NCBI GenBank assembly: GCA_947466965.1
Contig: CANIFU010000008.1
Coordinates: 1-64,000, forward strand
DNA length: 64,000 nucleotides
Reading direction: 5' to 3'
Source: Bacteroidota bacterium
GTDB taxonomy: Bacteria > Bacteroidota > Bacteroidia > 2-12-FULL-35-15
Both the position numbers and the translations under genes were made by a program. Positions 44,445 through 53,674 of this stretch are shown here, one piece after another (the first letter of the stretch is position 1; the number at the start of each line of letters is the position of its first letter). The notes below the pieces were generated by a model, which was given only the letters and a program-made list of their open reading frames with translations, was not told the origin of the DNA and did no database searches.

Positions 44445-45719
44445 TTATCTCAGAATCTGCAATCGTTTAGAATCTAATTTAATAAAGATAAATAGCAATA
44501 TGGTGAACGACCATAATGATGAACCTCCATAACTAAAGAATGGCAGTGGAATACCAATAACGGGAGCGAGTCCGATTGTCATTCCAATATTTACTGTCAG
44601 ATGGAAAAATAGAACCGAAGAAACACCATAACCATAGATTCTGCTATAAGGAGACCGTTGCCTTTCGGCCATAAAGATCAATCGGATCATAAGAAATAGT
44701 TGAAGTATTATTACAAAAGCACTACCTACAAAACCCCACTCTTCACCAACGGTGCAAAAAATAAAATCGGTATCCTGTTCGGGAACAAAGTCGTATTTCG
44801 TTTGTGTTCCCTGTAAATATCCTTTCCCGATAAACCCGCCGGACCCAATCGCAATTTTTGCCTGATTCACATTGTATCCTTCTTTTTTTAAATCTACCGT
44901 TCCTCTTCCTAATAATACATCAATACGTATTTTTTGGTGATCTTCCATGTGGTCGTAAACATAGGTTGTGCCTCGTACCATGCTACAAGCGGTTAAGCCG
45001 ATAACGCCAATGATGAATAAGTTTTTTGCATTGCGCTTAATAAATAACATTGCAATGCTACAAAGTGAACCGATGATGATGAACAAGTATAAATTGTTGA
45101 TCAACAATGCCAGAATAAACAATACGATTGCCAGAAAGCCGAGTAATAAATAATTGACGGATAATCCTTCGCGGTATAAGGTGAATATAAATGCTGCGAA
45201 CACAATTGCTAATCCTGTTTCATCTTGAAGCTTCATGATAATAATGCAGGGAATACCAATTATTAGAAGTGATATGAATGTGTTTTTATAATCGGCAATT
45301 TTTATATTTTGATTACTCAGAAATTTCGCCAACGCTAAGTTGGCAGCAAATTTCATGAACTCAGCCGGTTGAATCCCGAAATCGCCAAAACGAAACCAAG
45401 AGCGACTTCCTTTCACTTCTCGTCCGAGAAAAGGAACGGCAATGTTGGCAATCAGTATTGCACCGAAAATAAAATAAGCGAAGGCAGTATAAAAATTTTC
45501 ATCGATGATCAATATGATTAATGCGAGTAGTAAGGAGGTGGTGATCCATATTAATTGTTTACCATATTTTTGACTGATATCTGTAATAGCATGATGTTCT
45601 TCGTTATATACCGCTGCGTAAATATTCAGCCATCCCATCATTATCAATAAAAGATAGGTAAGGACTGTGATCCAGTCGATGTTGTGAAAAATGCTAGTGT
45701 TGTTTTGTGATCGTTGCAT
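44445..45719 (-). CDS. rodA: Rod-shape peptidoglycan glycosyltransferase RodA
   Basis: 424 aa, about ten membrane helices. SEDS-family signatures: GREVKGSRSWFRFGDFGIQPAEFMK (in part), the DVLLGRGTVD region, GKGYLQGTQTKYDFVPEQDTDFIF, and the C-terminal GIPLPFFSYGGSS. It polymerises lipid II glycan strands together with PBP2 in the elongasome. Its start overlaps mrdA by 26 bp, the longest overlap in the cluster. Last gene of mreB-mreC-mreD-mrdA-rodA. Inner membrane. Confidence 0.95.
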   Translation of the reverse strand: MQRSQNNTSIFHNIDWITVLTYLLLIMMGWLNIYAAVYNEEHHAITDISQKYGKQLIWITTSLLLALIILIIDENFYTAFAYFIFGAILIANIAVPFLGREVKGSRSWFRFGDFGIQPAEFMKFAANLALAKFLSNQNIKIADYKNTFISLLIIGIPCIIIMKLQDETGLAIVFAAFIFTLYREGLSVNYLLLGFLAIVLFILALLINNLYLFIIIGSLCSIAMLFIKRNAKNLFIIGVIGLTACSMVRGTTYVYDHMEDHQKIRIDVLLGRGTVDLKKEGYNVNQAKIAIGSGGFIGKGYLQGTQTKYDFVPEQDTDFIFCTVGEEWGFVGSAFVIILQLFLMIRLIFMAERQRSPYSRIYGYGVSSVLFFHLTVNIGMTIGLAPVIGIPLPFFSYGGSSLWSFTILLFIFIKLDSKRLQILR

Positions 45720-47550
45720 TTTTGGCTTTGTGTATCAAGTCGGTTTCTAACATTCTTTTTTCCAAATCGGGTCTTGTGATCTTCCCTTTTAAATACTTTT
45801 CCATCATCAGCCTGGCGATTGGTCCGGCATAAGTTGAACCGAATCCAGCATTTTCAATTAATATACCAATTGCAATTTTGGGATTGTCCTTCGGAGCAAA
45901 ACAAACAAATACCGAGTGATCCTTTCCTGAATTTTGTGCTGTTCCTGTTTTAGCACAATAAGGAATTCCTTCAATTTTTAAAGCTGCAGCAGTTCCACCT
46001 TCCACCGCTTTTGCCATACCAGCAATAACTACATTGTAGATAGCAGTATCTTTAATTTTAGTATAATGTTTTACTTTAAAACGATCTAAGATCGTGTCAT
46101 TCGGGTTCCCATCAATAGCCTTTACAATGTGAGGTGTATAGTACCACCCTTTGTTTGCGATGATTGCAACAAGGTTTGCATTTTGAAGAGGAGTGACACC
46201 TAATTCATTTTGTCCGATTCCCAAAGAAATAACGGTACTTGCTTTCCAGCTTCCTTTTCCGAAAATTTTATCATAGTAATTAATGCTGGGTACATTCCCT
46301 CTTAATTCATTGGCTAGATCCGAGCCGGTTTTGGTACCCAAACAAAAACTCGTAGCAATTTCACGCCAGTTGGCATATGCTTTATAGGTGCTATGGTATT
46401 TTTTATCTTCAATTACACTTTTAAATACATATGAAAAATACGAGTTGCAAGATGTACCAATCGCGCCTTCCAGATCCATAGGAGAACCATGGGGGTGACA
46501 TTTTGGTCTTCCTCCCAAAGGTGGATACCCTCTGGCGCAGGGATATTTTGTGTCGGCTGTTAATACTCCTTCGTTTAGTCCGATGAGTGCCATTACCAAT
46601 TTAAAAGTAGATCCTGGAGGATAAGAGGCCATTGTAGATCGATTGAATAAGGGTTTTCCGATAGAATCCTGTGACAGTTCAACAAAGTTTTTGTTGCGTG
46701 CTCTTCCAACAAATAAGTTTGGATCGTAAGTCGGGCTCGTTACAATAGCAAGAATTTCTCCTGTTGATGGATCCAATGCAACAACACTTCCAATTTTATT
46801 CTGCATGAGTAGTTCTGCATATTCCTGAAGATCCGCATCCAAAGTTGTTGTGAGTGGTTTTCCTGAAATAGCTGCCGTGTCGTATAATCCGTTCATATAA
46901 CTTCCCATGTCGCGGTTATTTACATCCTTCATGATAATACGGAGTCCTTTTTTTCCACGGAGTACTTTCTCGTAACTTTTTTCTATTCCACTAACTCCTA
47001 AGTAATCACCTTCTCTGTAATATTCATCCTTTTCTGTGGTTCGTTTATCTGCTTCTCCTATATAACCAAGCATGTGTGCCGCAATTTTTTTTGGATATTT
47101 TCGTAATGTACGCGATTGAACAAAAAATCCAGGAAAGCGGTAGAGTACTTCTTGAAGCGCAGCATAATCTTTTGGTGAAAGTTGCTTCTCAAAAATGGAT
47201 TCTTTTCTTGGTGAGTTAGGAGACTGTATAGCCTTCTTCATTTTTTTTAAGAATTGTTCTCTTGAAATGCCAAGCAAATTACAAAGTTCTAATGTATCTA
47301 TTTTTTTTACATTTTTTGGCAGGATCATCAAGTCATAAGCCGCTTCGTTGTATACAAGCAACTTATTATTTCTGTCATAAATATATCCTCTAATCGGAAA
47401 GTCGGTTGTATAACGGAATGCCTGGTTTCTTGCATCCAATTTATAGGAGTCGTTTATGACCTGTATATAAAATAAGCGCGAAATATACGCAAGCCCAACC
47501 AAAATAAAAACACCGATAATGATGTATTTTCTTTCTGATAATTGATTCAT
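45694..47550 (-). CDS. mrdA: Penicillin-binding protein 2 (peptidoglycan transpeptidase)
   Basis: 618 aa. N-terminal membrane anchor (YIIIGVFILVGLAYISRLF), PBP dimerisation domain with RGYIYDRNNKLL, then a transpeptidase domain with the catalytic set STFK (314-317), SCN (367-369) and KTG (534-536). All three motifs are intact. Cross-links peptidoglycan during lateral wall growth, working with RodA. Overlaps mreD by 4 bp and rodA by 26 bp, consistent with co-translation of the pair. Confidence 0.96.
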   Translation of the reverse strand: MNQLSERKYIIIGVFILVGLAYISRLFYIQVINDSYKLDARNQAFRYTTDFPIRGYIYDRNNKLLVYNEAAYDLMILPKNVKKIDTLELCNLLGISREQFLKKMKKAIQSPNSPRKESIFEKQLSPKDYAALQEVLYRFPGFFVQSRTLRKYPKKIAAHMLGYIGEADKRTTEKDEYYREGDYLGVSGIEKSYEKVLRGKKGLRIIMKDVNNRDMGSYMNGLYDTAAISGKPLTTTLDADLQEYAELLMQNKIGSVVALDPSTGEILAIVTSPTYDPNLFVGRARNKNFVELSQDSIGKPLFNRSTMASYPPGSTFKLVMALIGLNEGVLTADTKYPCARGYPPLGGRPKCHPHGSPMDLEGAIGTSCNSYFSYVFKSVIEDKKYHSTYKAYANWREIATSFCLGTKTGSDLANELRGNVPSINYYDKIFGKGSWKASTVISLGIGQNELGVTPLQNANLVAIIANKGWYYTPHIVKAIDGNPNDTILDRFKVKHYTKIKDTAIYNVVIAGMAKAVEGGTAAALKIEGIPYCAKTGTAQNSGKDHSVFVCFAPKDNPKIAIGILIENAGFGSTYAGPIARLMMEKYLKGKITRPDLEKRMLETDLIHKAKNATITKQH

Positions 47551-48065
47551 TCTTGTTCTTTTTTTCGATGGAAAAGATACTGACTGACAACAACTAGAAG
47601 AAGAGTGGCAATTGAACTTACAATAACTCTAAAAAAGGTAGAAAAGAATTCGCTGAACCGGAATATTTCAATGTAAAATAATACGAGATGGTGTAAAACA
47701 ACTAATATTCCGGCATATGAAAGAAACCATGGAATTCCCAAATATTGAATAGTCGGCTGCGTGCCGAATTCATACCCATCACGCGGAGAAAATAATTTTA
47801 ATACTCCCGGACGAATATAAGCCATTAATACACATGCAGCTGCATGCATTCCTGCGGTGTCATAAAATGTATCGATTGTAATTCCTAAAATGAATGATGT
47901 AACAAGCAATAGCCATTTGGGCGTTTCAAATGGTAAAATAATTATGAAAAGAACATATAGGAAAGGATTAATGAATCTGCCCAGTTCAATGTTCTTTATG
48001 ATAAGCACCTGCACAAAAATCAGTACAAAAAAGCGAATAATATTTCTAAGGATTGTATTCGTCAT
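47547..48065 (-). CDS. mreD: Rod shape-determining protein MreD
   Basis: 172 aa, five or so membrane helices (FFVLIFVQVLIIKNIELGRF, ILPFETPKWLLLVTSFILG, TIDTFYDTAGMHAAACVLMAY). The pattern GxxxDxFxxxxGxHAAAxxxxAYIRP is typical of MreD in Bacteroidota. Inner-membrane part of the elongasome. Two bp after mreC and overlapping mrdA by 4 bp (ATGA). Confidence 0.92.
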   Translation of the reverse strand: MTNTILRNIIRFFVLIFVQVLIIKNIELGRFINPFLYVLFIIILPFETPKWLLLVTSFILGITIDTFYDTAGMHAAACVLMAYIRPGVLKLFSPRDGYEFGTQPTIQYLGIPWFLSYAGILVVLHHLVLFYIEIFRFSEFFSTFFRVIVSSIATLLLVVVSQYLFHRKKEQE

Positions 48066-48067
48066 GT

Positions 48068-48907
48068 TTATTCTTTATTCATTCCTTCTGTTTTCTTCTC
48101 CAATTCTTCCTGTTCTTCTCTTAATTTATTATCTACAATGTAAACATGCGTTAGCTTCTTGAAATCAGTAGAGAGTTTTATTTTAACGGTATAAAATGGT
48201 TTTGTTGATTCTCTGTAATAACTGTCTACCGTTCCAACCATAATGTTTTCAGGAAACATTTTTGTATACTGACTAGTAACAACCGTATCTCCTTTAATTA
48301 ATCTCACATGCGTTGGAATGTCATTGAGTGTTGCATATTCAAAACTTCCTCCATCCCAATTGAGCGGACCAAAAGATCCATCTTTTTTTAGTTTTGAATT
48401 GATGATTGTATTGCTATGTAACAATGATTTTACAGTGCAAAAGTTTTCTGAAACATTTTCAACAAGTCCTACAACTCCTGAACTTGCTACAACTCCCATT
48501 TTATTTGTTATACCTTGTTTTGAGCCTTTATCGAGTGTCAGATAATTGTTTCTACGGTTGGTGGAGTTGTTAACGACTTTTGCACTCGTATATGTATATT
48601 TCTGACGGAAAACCGTATCGTTTAAAGTATATTGTCCATTTACTAAAATTGAAAACGACAACATGTCGTGCGAATGTAATTCCGCATTTTCTTTTGCCAA
48701 TCTTTCATTTTCACTTTTTAGGTAAAAATATTGCTGAATATTTTCTGATGTACTCAGCACAGTCGCTGAAATTTTATTTGACGAGTTGACAAAACTCGCG
48801 CGTTGAAATTTATTATTTTGTACGATTAAATAAATGCAAAGTGCTTCAAGTATAAGAAACAGAAAAAAGAAATAATGTCTCCAGATGAATATTACTAAGT
48901 TACGCAT
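48068..48907 (-). CDS. mreC: Rod shape-determining protein MreC
   Basis: 279 aa. One N-terminal membrane helix, a coiled coil (about 60-80, NERLAKENAELHSHD), then the two-barrel periplasmic domain (YLTLDKGSKQGITNKMGVVA, GVVGLVENVSENFCTVKSLL). It links cytoplasmic MreB to the periplasmic wall enzymes and activates PBP2/RodA. 78 bp after mreB and 2 bp before mreD. C-terminus is rich in E and K. Length is typical. Confidence 0.94.
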   Translation of the reverse strand: MRNLVIFIWRHYFFFLFLILEALCIYLIVQNNKFQRASFVNSSNKISATVLSTSENIQQYFYLKSENERLAKENAELHSHDMLSFSILVNGQYTLNDTVFRQKYTYTSAKVVNNSTNRRNNYLTLDKGSKQGITNKMGVVASSGVVGLVENVSENFCTVKSLLHSNTIINSKLKKDGSFGPLNWDGGSFEYATLNDIPTHVRLIKGDTVVTSQYTKMFPENIMVGTVDSYYRESTKPFYTVKIKLSTDFKKLTHVYIVDNKLREEQEELEKKTEGMNKE

Positions 48908-48985
48908 TTTTTGAATTTAAACCTGAACGTCTGAATACTGAGTATTTGTATTTTTAAAATTGCAGATTAATAAATATCTATTTTA

Positions 48986-50008
48986 TTATTTCATCAAGAA
49001 AGGGAACTTATTTACATTTTTCAAAGCAATACCTGTACCGCGGGCAACAGCACGTAGCGGATCCTCTGCAATATGAACTGGTAATTTTGTTTTTAAAGAG
49101 ATACGTTTATCTAATCCGCGCAACATTGACCCCCCCCCTGCTAAATAAATTCCAGTACGGAAAATATCCGCAGAAAGTTCCGGTGGTGTCATTTCCAACG
49201 CATTCAAAATCGCTTCTTCTACCTTTGAAATGGACTTGTCTAAGGCATGAGCAATTTCCACATATGAAACATAAATTTCTTTCGGAATACCTGTCATTAA
49301 ATCTCTACCGTGAACGGCATAATCAGGTGGAGGATTATCTATTTCTGTCATGGCAGCACCAACTTCAATTTTAACACGCTCAGCCGAGCGTTCTCCAATT
49401 AAAATATTGTGTTGTCTGCGCATATACTCTTCAATATTTGAAGTAAATTCATCCCCAGCGATACGTATCGATTTATCACAAACAATACCACCCAAAGCAA
49501 TAACGGCAATTTCACTTGTTCCACCACCAATATCGATGATCATATTTCCCATCGGTTCTTCCACATCAATACCGATGCCTATAGCAGCAGCCATTGGTTC
49601 ATGTATTAAATAAACCTCTTTTCCTCCAGCATGTTCAGCACTATCACGAACCGCACGCTTTTCAACCTCTGTGATTCCGGAAGGAATGCATATTACCATT
49701 TTCAAGGAAGGCTGAAATAATCGTCTTCCAGGATTGATCATTTTGATCATTCCGCGGATCATATGTTCTGCAGCATGGAAATCTGCAATTACTCCATCCT
49801 TTAAGGGGCGAATCGTTTTTATGTTTTCGTGCGTTTTACCATGCATCTGCATCGCTTGTTTTCCAACAGCAATCACTCTGCCCGTCATGCGGTCAACAGC
49901 TACGATAGAAGGTTCATCCACAACTACTTTGTCGTTGTGGATAATTAGCGTGTTGGCTGTTCCTAAGTCAATCGCAATTTCTTGTGTTAAAAAATTAAAT
50001 AAACCCAT
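48986..50008 (-). CDS. mreB: Rod shape-determining protein MreB (bacterial actin)
   Basis: 340 aa. Actin-fold nucleotide pocket: phosphate-1 IAIDLGTANTLI, connect/phosphate-2 MIIDIGGGTSEIAVIALGG, adenosine motif YLAGGGSMLRGLDKR. It forms membrane-bound filaments that place the wall-elongation machinery, so the cell is presumably a rod. First gene of the mre/mrd cluster. A minisatellite lies between it and purH upstream. Confidence 0.97.
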   Translation of the reverse strand: MGLFNFLTQEIAIDLGTANTLIIHNDKVVVDEPSIVAVDRMTGRVIAVGKQAMQMHGKTHENIKTIRPLKDGVIADFHAAEHMIRGMIKMINPGRRLFQPSLKMVICIPSGITEVEKRAVRDSAEHAGGKEVYLIHEPMAAAIGIGIDVEEPMGNMIIDIGGGTSEIAVIALGGIVCDKSIRIAGDEFTSNIEEYMRRQHNILIGERSAERVKIEVGAAMTEIDNPPPDYAVHGRDLMTGIPKEIYVSYVEIAHALDKSISKVEEAILNALEMTPPELSADIFRTGIYLAGGGSMLRGLDKRISLKTKLPVHIAEDPLRAVARGTGIALKNVNKFPFLMK

Positions 50009-50083
50009 AGTTCAATTAGATAATTTATCAATAGGCAATTTGCCAATTGCATTTATACTTCAAATATTTTTTCTTTTCCTTAA

Positions 50084-50182
50084 TCACCCCATCACCCCAT
50101 CACCCCATCACCCCATCACTTCACTCCATCACCCCATCACTTCACTCCATCACTTCACTCCATCACTCCATTACCCCATCAC
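50084..50182. repeat. Minisatellite between purH and mreB
   Basis: About 99 bp of tandem units: four copies of the 8-mer CACCCCAT, then 13-mers CACTTCACTCCAT interleaved with the 8-mer. Strongly strand-asymmetric (no G on the plus strand in the core). The ORF-track frame 49734..50273 crosses it and is not a gene. Confidence 0.9.
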
Positions 50183-50186
50183 TTTT

Positions 50187-51719
50187 TTAATGTTTAAAAT
50201 GTCTTGCCCCAGTCATTACCATCGACATGCCATTCGCATCGCAATAAGCAATAGATTCTTTATCTTTGATTGATCCACCGGGCTGAATTACAGCAGTAAC
50301 ACCAGCTTTTTTAGCAATTTCAACGCAATCAGGAAAAGGGAAGAAAGCATCCGAAGCCATAACAGCACCTTTCAGATCAAAGCCAAAATGAGTTGCTTTT
50401 ACAATAGCTTGTTGCAAGGCATCTACTCTGGATGTTTGACCGACACCGCTCGCAAGTAATGAATTGTTTTTTGCAAGTACAATTGTGTTAGATTTAGTAT
50501 GTTTTACAATTTTATTTGCAAACGCCAGATCGCGCAACTCATCAGCACTTGGCGATATTTTAGTAATTGTTTGCATGTCATTTATTGTTTCTGTTTTAAA
50601 GTCTTTATCTTGCTCAATCACACCATTCAATAAGGTTCTGAATGATTTGTTAGCCAGTTTCACAGCATTTTGTTTCAGGATGATTCTGTTCGGTTTTGAT
50701 TTTAATAATTCAATTGCTTTTTCATTGTAGCTTGGAGCAATAATTACTTCGCAAAATAATTTGTGAATTTCTTCTGCAGTAGCAAAATCAATTTCTGTAT
50801 TCGTTATCAATACACCTCCAAAAGCACTTGTTGGATCTCCCGCCAATGCAGCTTTGTATGCATTAACCAGCATTGGTCGAGATGCAATTCCGCATGCATT
50901 GTTGTGTTTTAAGATCGCAAAGGTTGTATCTGTAAATTCTGCGATCAAACTTACAGCAGCATCTACATCTAATAAGTTGTTATAAGATAATTCTTTGCCG
51001 TTTAATTTAGAAAACATTTCATCAAGATTACCATAGAATACGCCTTTTTGATGAGGGTTTTCACCATATCGTAATACTTGGGCCGTTTGAATACTTTGCT
51101 TGAATGCGGTGGTTTCTTCTCCATTAAAATACTTGAAGATAGCTGTATCGTAATGTGACGAGATATTAAATGCACAAGCAGCAAGATGTTTCCTGTCTGC
51201 CAATGTTGATGAGCCTTTTTGACTGATTAAAATAGTATCGTGCAAATAATTGTAATCATTTTTTGAAGAAACGATCACTACATCTTTGAAATTTTTTGCC
51301 GCTGCACGGATTAAAGAAATTCCCCCGATGTCAATTTTTTCAATGATGTCTTGTTCGGGAGCGTCTGATTTTACAGTCTCTTCAAAAGGATAAAGATCAA
51401 CAATCACTAAATCGATTTCAGGAATTTCATATTCTTCCAATTGGTCAATGTCGCTCTGTAATTCTCTTCTACTCAATATTCCGCCAAAAATTTTCGGATG
51501 CAATGTTTTTACGCGACCACCCAAAATAGATGGATAGGATGTTAATGTTTCAACTGGAGTTACAGATACACCTAGCTTTTCAATGAATTCCTGTGTTCCG
51601 CCTGTGCTGAATAGTTTTACTCCCAACGCACTCAATTGATGAATTACTGGTTCTAAATTATCTTTGTAATAGACTGAAATAAGTGCGTTTTTTATCTTTT
51701 TTGCTCCGCTCATAACCAA
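50187..51719 (-). CDS. purH: Bifunctional AICAR formyltransferase / IMP cyclohydrolase
   Basis: 510 aa. N-terminal MGS-like IMP cyclohydrolase domain (ALISVYYKDNLEPVIHQL, STGGTQEFIEKLG, TLHPKIFGGILSRR) and C-terminal AICARFT domain (RYGENPHQKGVFYG, KHNNACGIASR, GDPTSAFGGVLI, DAFFPFPDCVEIA). Performs the last two steps of IMP synthesis. Cytoplasmic. It is transcribed toward mreB; whether the two are co-transcribed is unclear because of the 178-bp repeat-bearing spacer. Confidence 0.97.
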   Translation of the reverse strand: MVMSGAKKIKNALISVYYKDNLEPVIHQLSALGVKLFSTGGTQEFIEKLGVSVTPVETLTSYPSILGGRVKTLHPKIFGGILSRRELQSDIDQLEEYEIPEIDLVIVDLYPFEETVKSDAPEQDIIEKIDIGGISLIRAAAKNFKDVVIVSSKNDYNYLHDTILISQKGSSTLADRKHLAACAFNISSHYDTAIFKYFNGEETTAFKQSIQTAQVLRYGENPHQKGVFYGNLDEMFSKLNGKELSYNNLLDVDAAVSLIAEFTDTTFAILKHNNACGIASRPMLVNAYKAALAGDPTSAFGGVLITNTEIDFATAEEIHKLFCEVIIAPSYNEKAIELLKSKPNRIILKQNAVKLANKSFRTLLNGVIEQDKDFKTETINDMQTITKISPSADELRDLAFANKIVKHTKSNTIVLAKNNSLLASGVGQTSRVDALQQAIVKATHFGFDLKGAVMASDAFFPFPDCVEIAKKAGVTAVIQPGGSIKDKESIAYCDANGMSMVMTGARHFKH

Positions 51720-51848
51720 TGTTAAATTTCACTTACAAAAGTATTAATTTTTATGCGCTATGCGAGCTTAAACGTACTTTGTTGATAAATGTTGTTTTTG
51801 TTAATAACGCGATTTTTCAAGCATTTTTTCCGACAAAAATTTTCGAAG

Positions 51849-51877
51849 TTTTACGGCAATTATTTTTGGTACATTTG
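51849..51877 (+). promoter_or_regulatory. Putative promoter of the MacB-type permease gene
   Basis: TTTT, a 17-nt spacer and TACATTTG (TAnnTTTG consensus), 25 bp before the ATG at 51903. It supports that start over the upstream one in the ORF track. Confidence 0.45.
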
Positions 51878-51902
51878 CAGTGTTAAAATTCATTTTTTTC
51901 AG

Positions 51903-53147
51903 ATGATCATTTTTGGTTTGTTACGGGAGAGTATTTCGTTTGCAATTAATTCCCTTGTGGGAAATAAGTTGAGAACATTTCTTTCGCTTTTAGGTATTAC
52001 CATTGGTATTTTTGCCATAATCATTGTTTTTACGGTTGTCGATTCTTTAGAACAAAACCTAAGGAAAAGTGTGCAAAGTCTGGGTGATGATGTGGTTTTT
52101 ATTCAGAAATGGCCTTGGACATTTGGACCTAACTATCCTTGGTGGAAATACATGAACCGGCCCGTTCCCGAATATCCTGAGCTGAATCAGATCCTTGAAA
52201 CGTGCAATGGTGCTCAGTCGGTCGCCTTTCTGGTAAGTGCACGCATTACTGTAAAATATAAAAGCAGTAGTATCGAAAATGTTCCGATTAACTGTGCATC
52301 CCATCAATACGACAGAGTTAAAAATTTTGAGATTGCCGATGGTCGCTATTTCACCGAAGCGGAGTCTGCTTCCGGCCGTCCTGTTGCTGTTATTGGGGAT
52401 TTACTCGCCAAAGCCTTGTTCCCAAATCAAAACCCAATTGGAGAATCGGTGAAAGTGAACGGTGCGAAAGTGATTGTGATCGGTGTTTTTAAAAAAGAGG
52501 GAGAAAGTATTTTAGGTGGTAGTGTTGATACGGAAGTACTTGTGCCCATTAATTATGCTAGAAGTTTGGTAGATATTAGAAATGAGGATTTGGATCCACA
52601 GATTTTAGTGCGTGCCAAGCCGGGCATCAGTAATGATGATTTGATTGATGAACTTACTGGATTGATGCGCTCGATACGCAAATTACATCCCCGTTCGGAC
52701 GATAATTTTGCGCTCAATCAAACGAGTTTGATATCCACACAATTTGATAGTTTGTTTGGTGTAGTTGGCATTGTTGGATGGGTAATTGGAGGTTTCTCCA
52801 TTTTAGTAGGTGGCTTCGGTATCGCCAACATTATGTTTGTTTCGGTAAAGGAGCGCACCAATATTATTGGAATACAAAAATCGCTGGGGGCAAAAAATTA
52901 TTTTATTCTTTCTCAGTTTTTGTTCGAAGCGGTTTTTTTATCCTTGATCGGTGGGGTGATCGGCTTGCTGATTGTGTTTTTGTTAACACTGGCAATTGGC
53001 GATTCCATTGGAATGGAAGTTTCATTGAGTCGATCCAACATTATTTTAGGTTTTACAATTTCAATTCTAATTGGTGTGGTATCAGGCTTTGTTCCTGCGT
53101 ATGGTGCATCTCAGCTCGATCCAGTGGAAGCAATTCGGAGTAATTAG
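51903..53147 (+). CDS. MacB-type ABC transporter permease
   Basis: Start chosen at 51903 (MIIFGLLRESISFAINSLVG) because a promoter-like element lies just before it; 414 aa. Layout: first membrane helix with LRTFLSLLGITIGIFAIIIV, a periplasmic MacB core domain (about 45-270; GRYFTEAESASGRPVAVIG), then three C-terminal helices of the FtsX domain (VKERTNIIGIQKSLGAK is the cytoplasmic coupling loop). No ATP-binding subunit adjacent, so the partner ATPase is encoded elsewhere. Such permeases move antibiotics, peptides or lipoproteins; substrate unknown. Confidence 0.88.
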   Translation: MIIFGLLRESISFAINSLVGNKLRTFLSLLGITIGIFAIIIVFTVVDSLEQNLRKSVQSLGDDVVFIQKWPWTFGPNYPWWKYMNRPVPEYPELNQILETCNGAQSVAFLVSARITVKYKSSSIENVPINCASHQYDRVKNFEIADGRYFTEAESASGRPVAVIGDLLAKALFPNQNPIGESVKVNGAKVIVIGVFKKEGESILGGSVDTEVLVPINYARSLVDIRNEDLDPQILVRAKPGISNDDLIDELTGLMRSIRKLHPRSDDNFALNQTSLISTQFDSLFGVVGIVGWVIGGFSILVGGFGIANIMFVSVKERTNIIGIQKSLGAKNYFILSQFLFEAVFLSLIGGVIGLLIVFLLTLAIGDSIGMEVSLSRSNIILGFTISILIGVVSGFVPAYGASQLDPVEAIRSN

Positions 53148-53258
53148 TTCAGAAGGACTTCAATCTTGAGGATTGGGATTTTATGGTATAATGTCAACCC
53201 CTATTGTGTTTGGGGATTATTTAAAAAAGATCAAATATTAATAATTATTTTAAAAAGC

Positions 53259-53600
53259 ATGCAGTCTTCTATCAAACGTCCTTTACTTATTCGAATCGTT
53301 TGTATTCTTGGTTTTATCTGGATCGTATTTAGTTTCCCTTCTGTATTTTCTCCTTCTATTAAAAAGATGGGGGATTGGTACCCTGCTTTATTCGGATTGA
53401 TTGTGGCAAGCAGCTTTATTTCCTATATCGGTGTGTGGCATATGAAAAGATGGGGTGTGCAACTCTTCGTTATCACTTTTTTTATTAAAGAATTAGTACT
53501 TGTAATGGTGGAGGATATCAGCTATGTGGGAATGGCTTTTTCACTCTTTTTTATTATTACTATGTTGCTTTATTACAAGCGGATGGATCTTAACTTATAG
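53259..53600 (+). CDS. Four-helix membrane protein, unknown
   Basis: The ATG at 53259 (MQSSIKRPLLIRIVCILGF) is preferred to the track's 53166; 113 aa. Three or four hydrophobic helices (IRIVCILGFIWIVFSFPSV, FGLIVASSFISYIGVWHMK, FVITFFIKELVLVMV, FSLFFIITMLLYY). The motif YIGVWHMKRWG recalls DoxX-like and other small integral membrane families, but no firm call. About 110 bp from the permease stop. Confidence 0.65.
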   Translation: MQSSIKRPLLIRIVCILGFIWIVFSFPSVFSPSIKKMGDWYPALFGLIVASSFISYIGVWHMKRWGVQLFVITFFIKELVLVMVEDISYVGMAFSLFFIITMLLYYKRMDLNL

Positions 53601-53624
53601 CCGAAAGTGCCGTTGGTCGAAAAG

Positions 53625-53657
53625 TTTAAAATTTACCATTATTTTTAAGTAATTTTG
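53625..53657 (+). promoter_or_regulatory. Putative promoter of the desaturase gene
   Basis: TTTA, a 21-nt spacer and TAATTTTG, 17 bp before the ATG at 53675. Confidence 0.4.
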
Positions 53658-53674
53658 TGTTAAATTTAAAACGA

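Noticed and set aside
50084-50182. CRISPR array
   Set aside because: Units are 8-13 bp, directly tandem with no spacers, and there are no cas genes.
49734-50273. 179-aa ORF on the plus strand
   Set aside because: It is antisense to mreB and runs through the minisatellite (repeated HHPITPS-type peptide); a shadow ORF.
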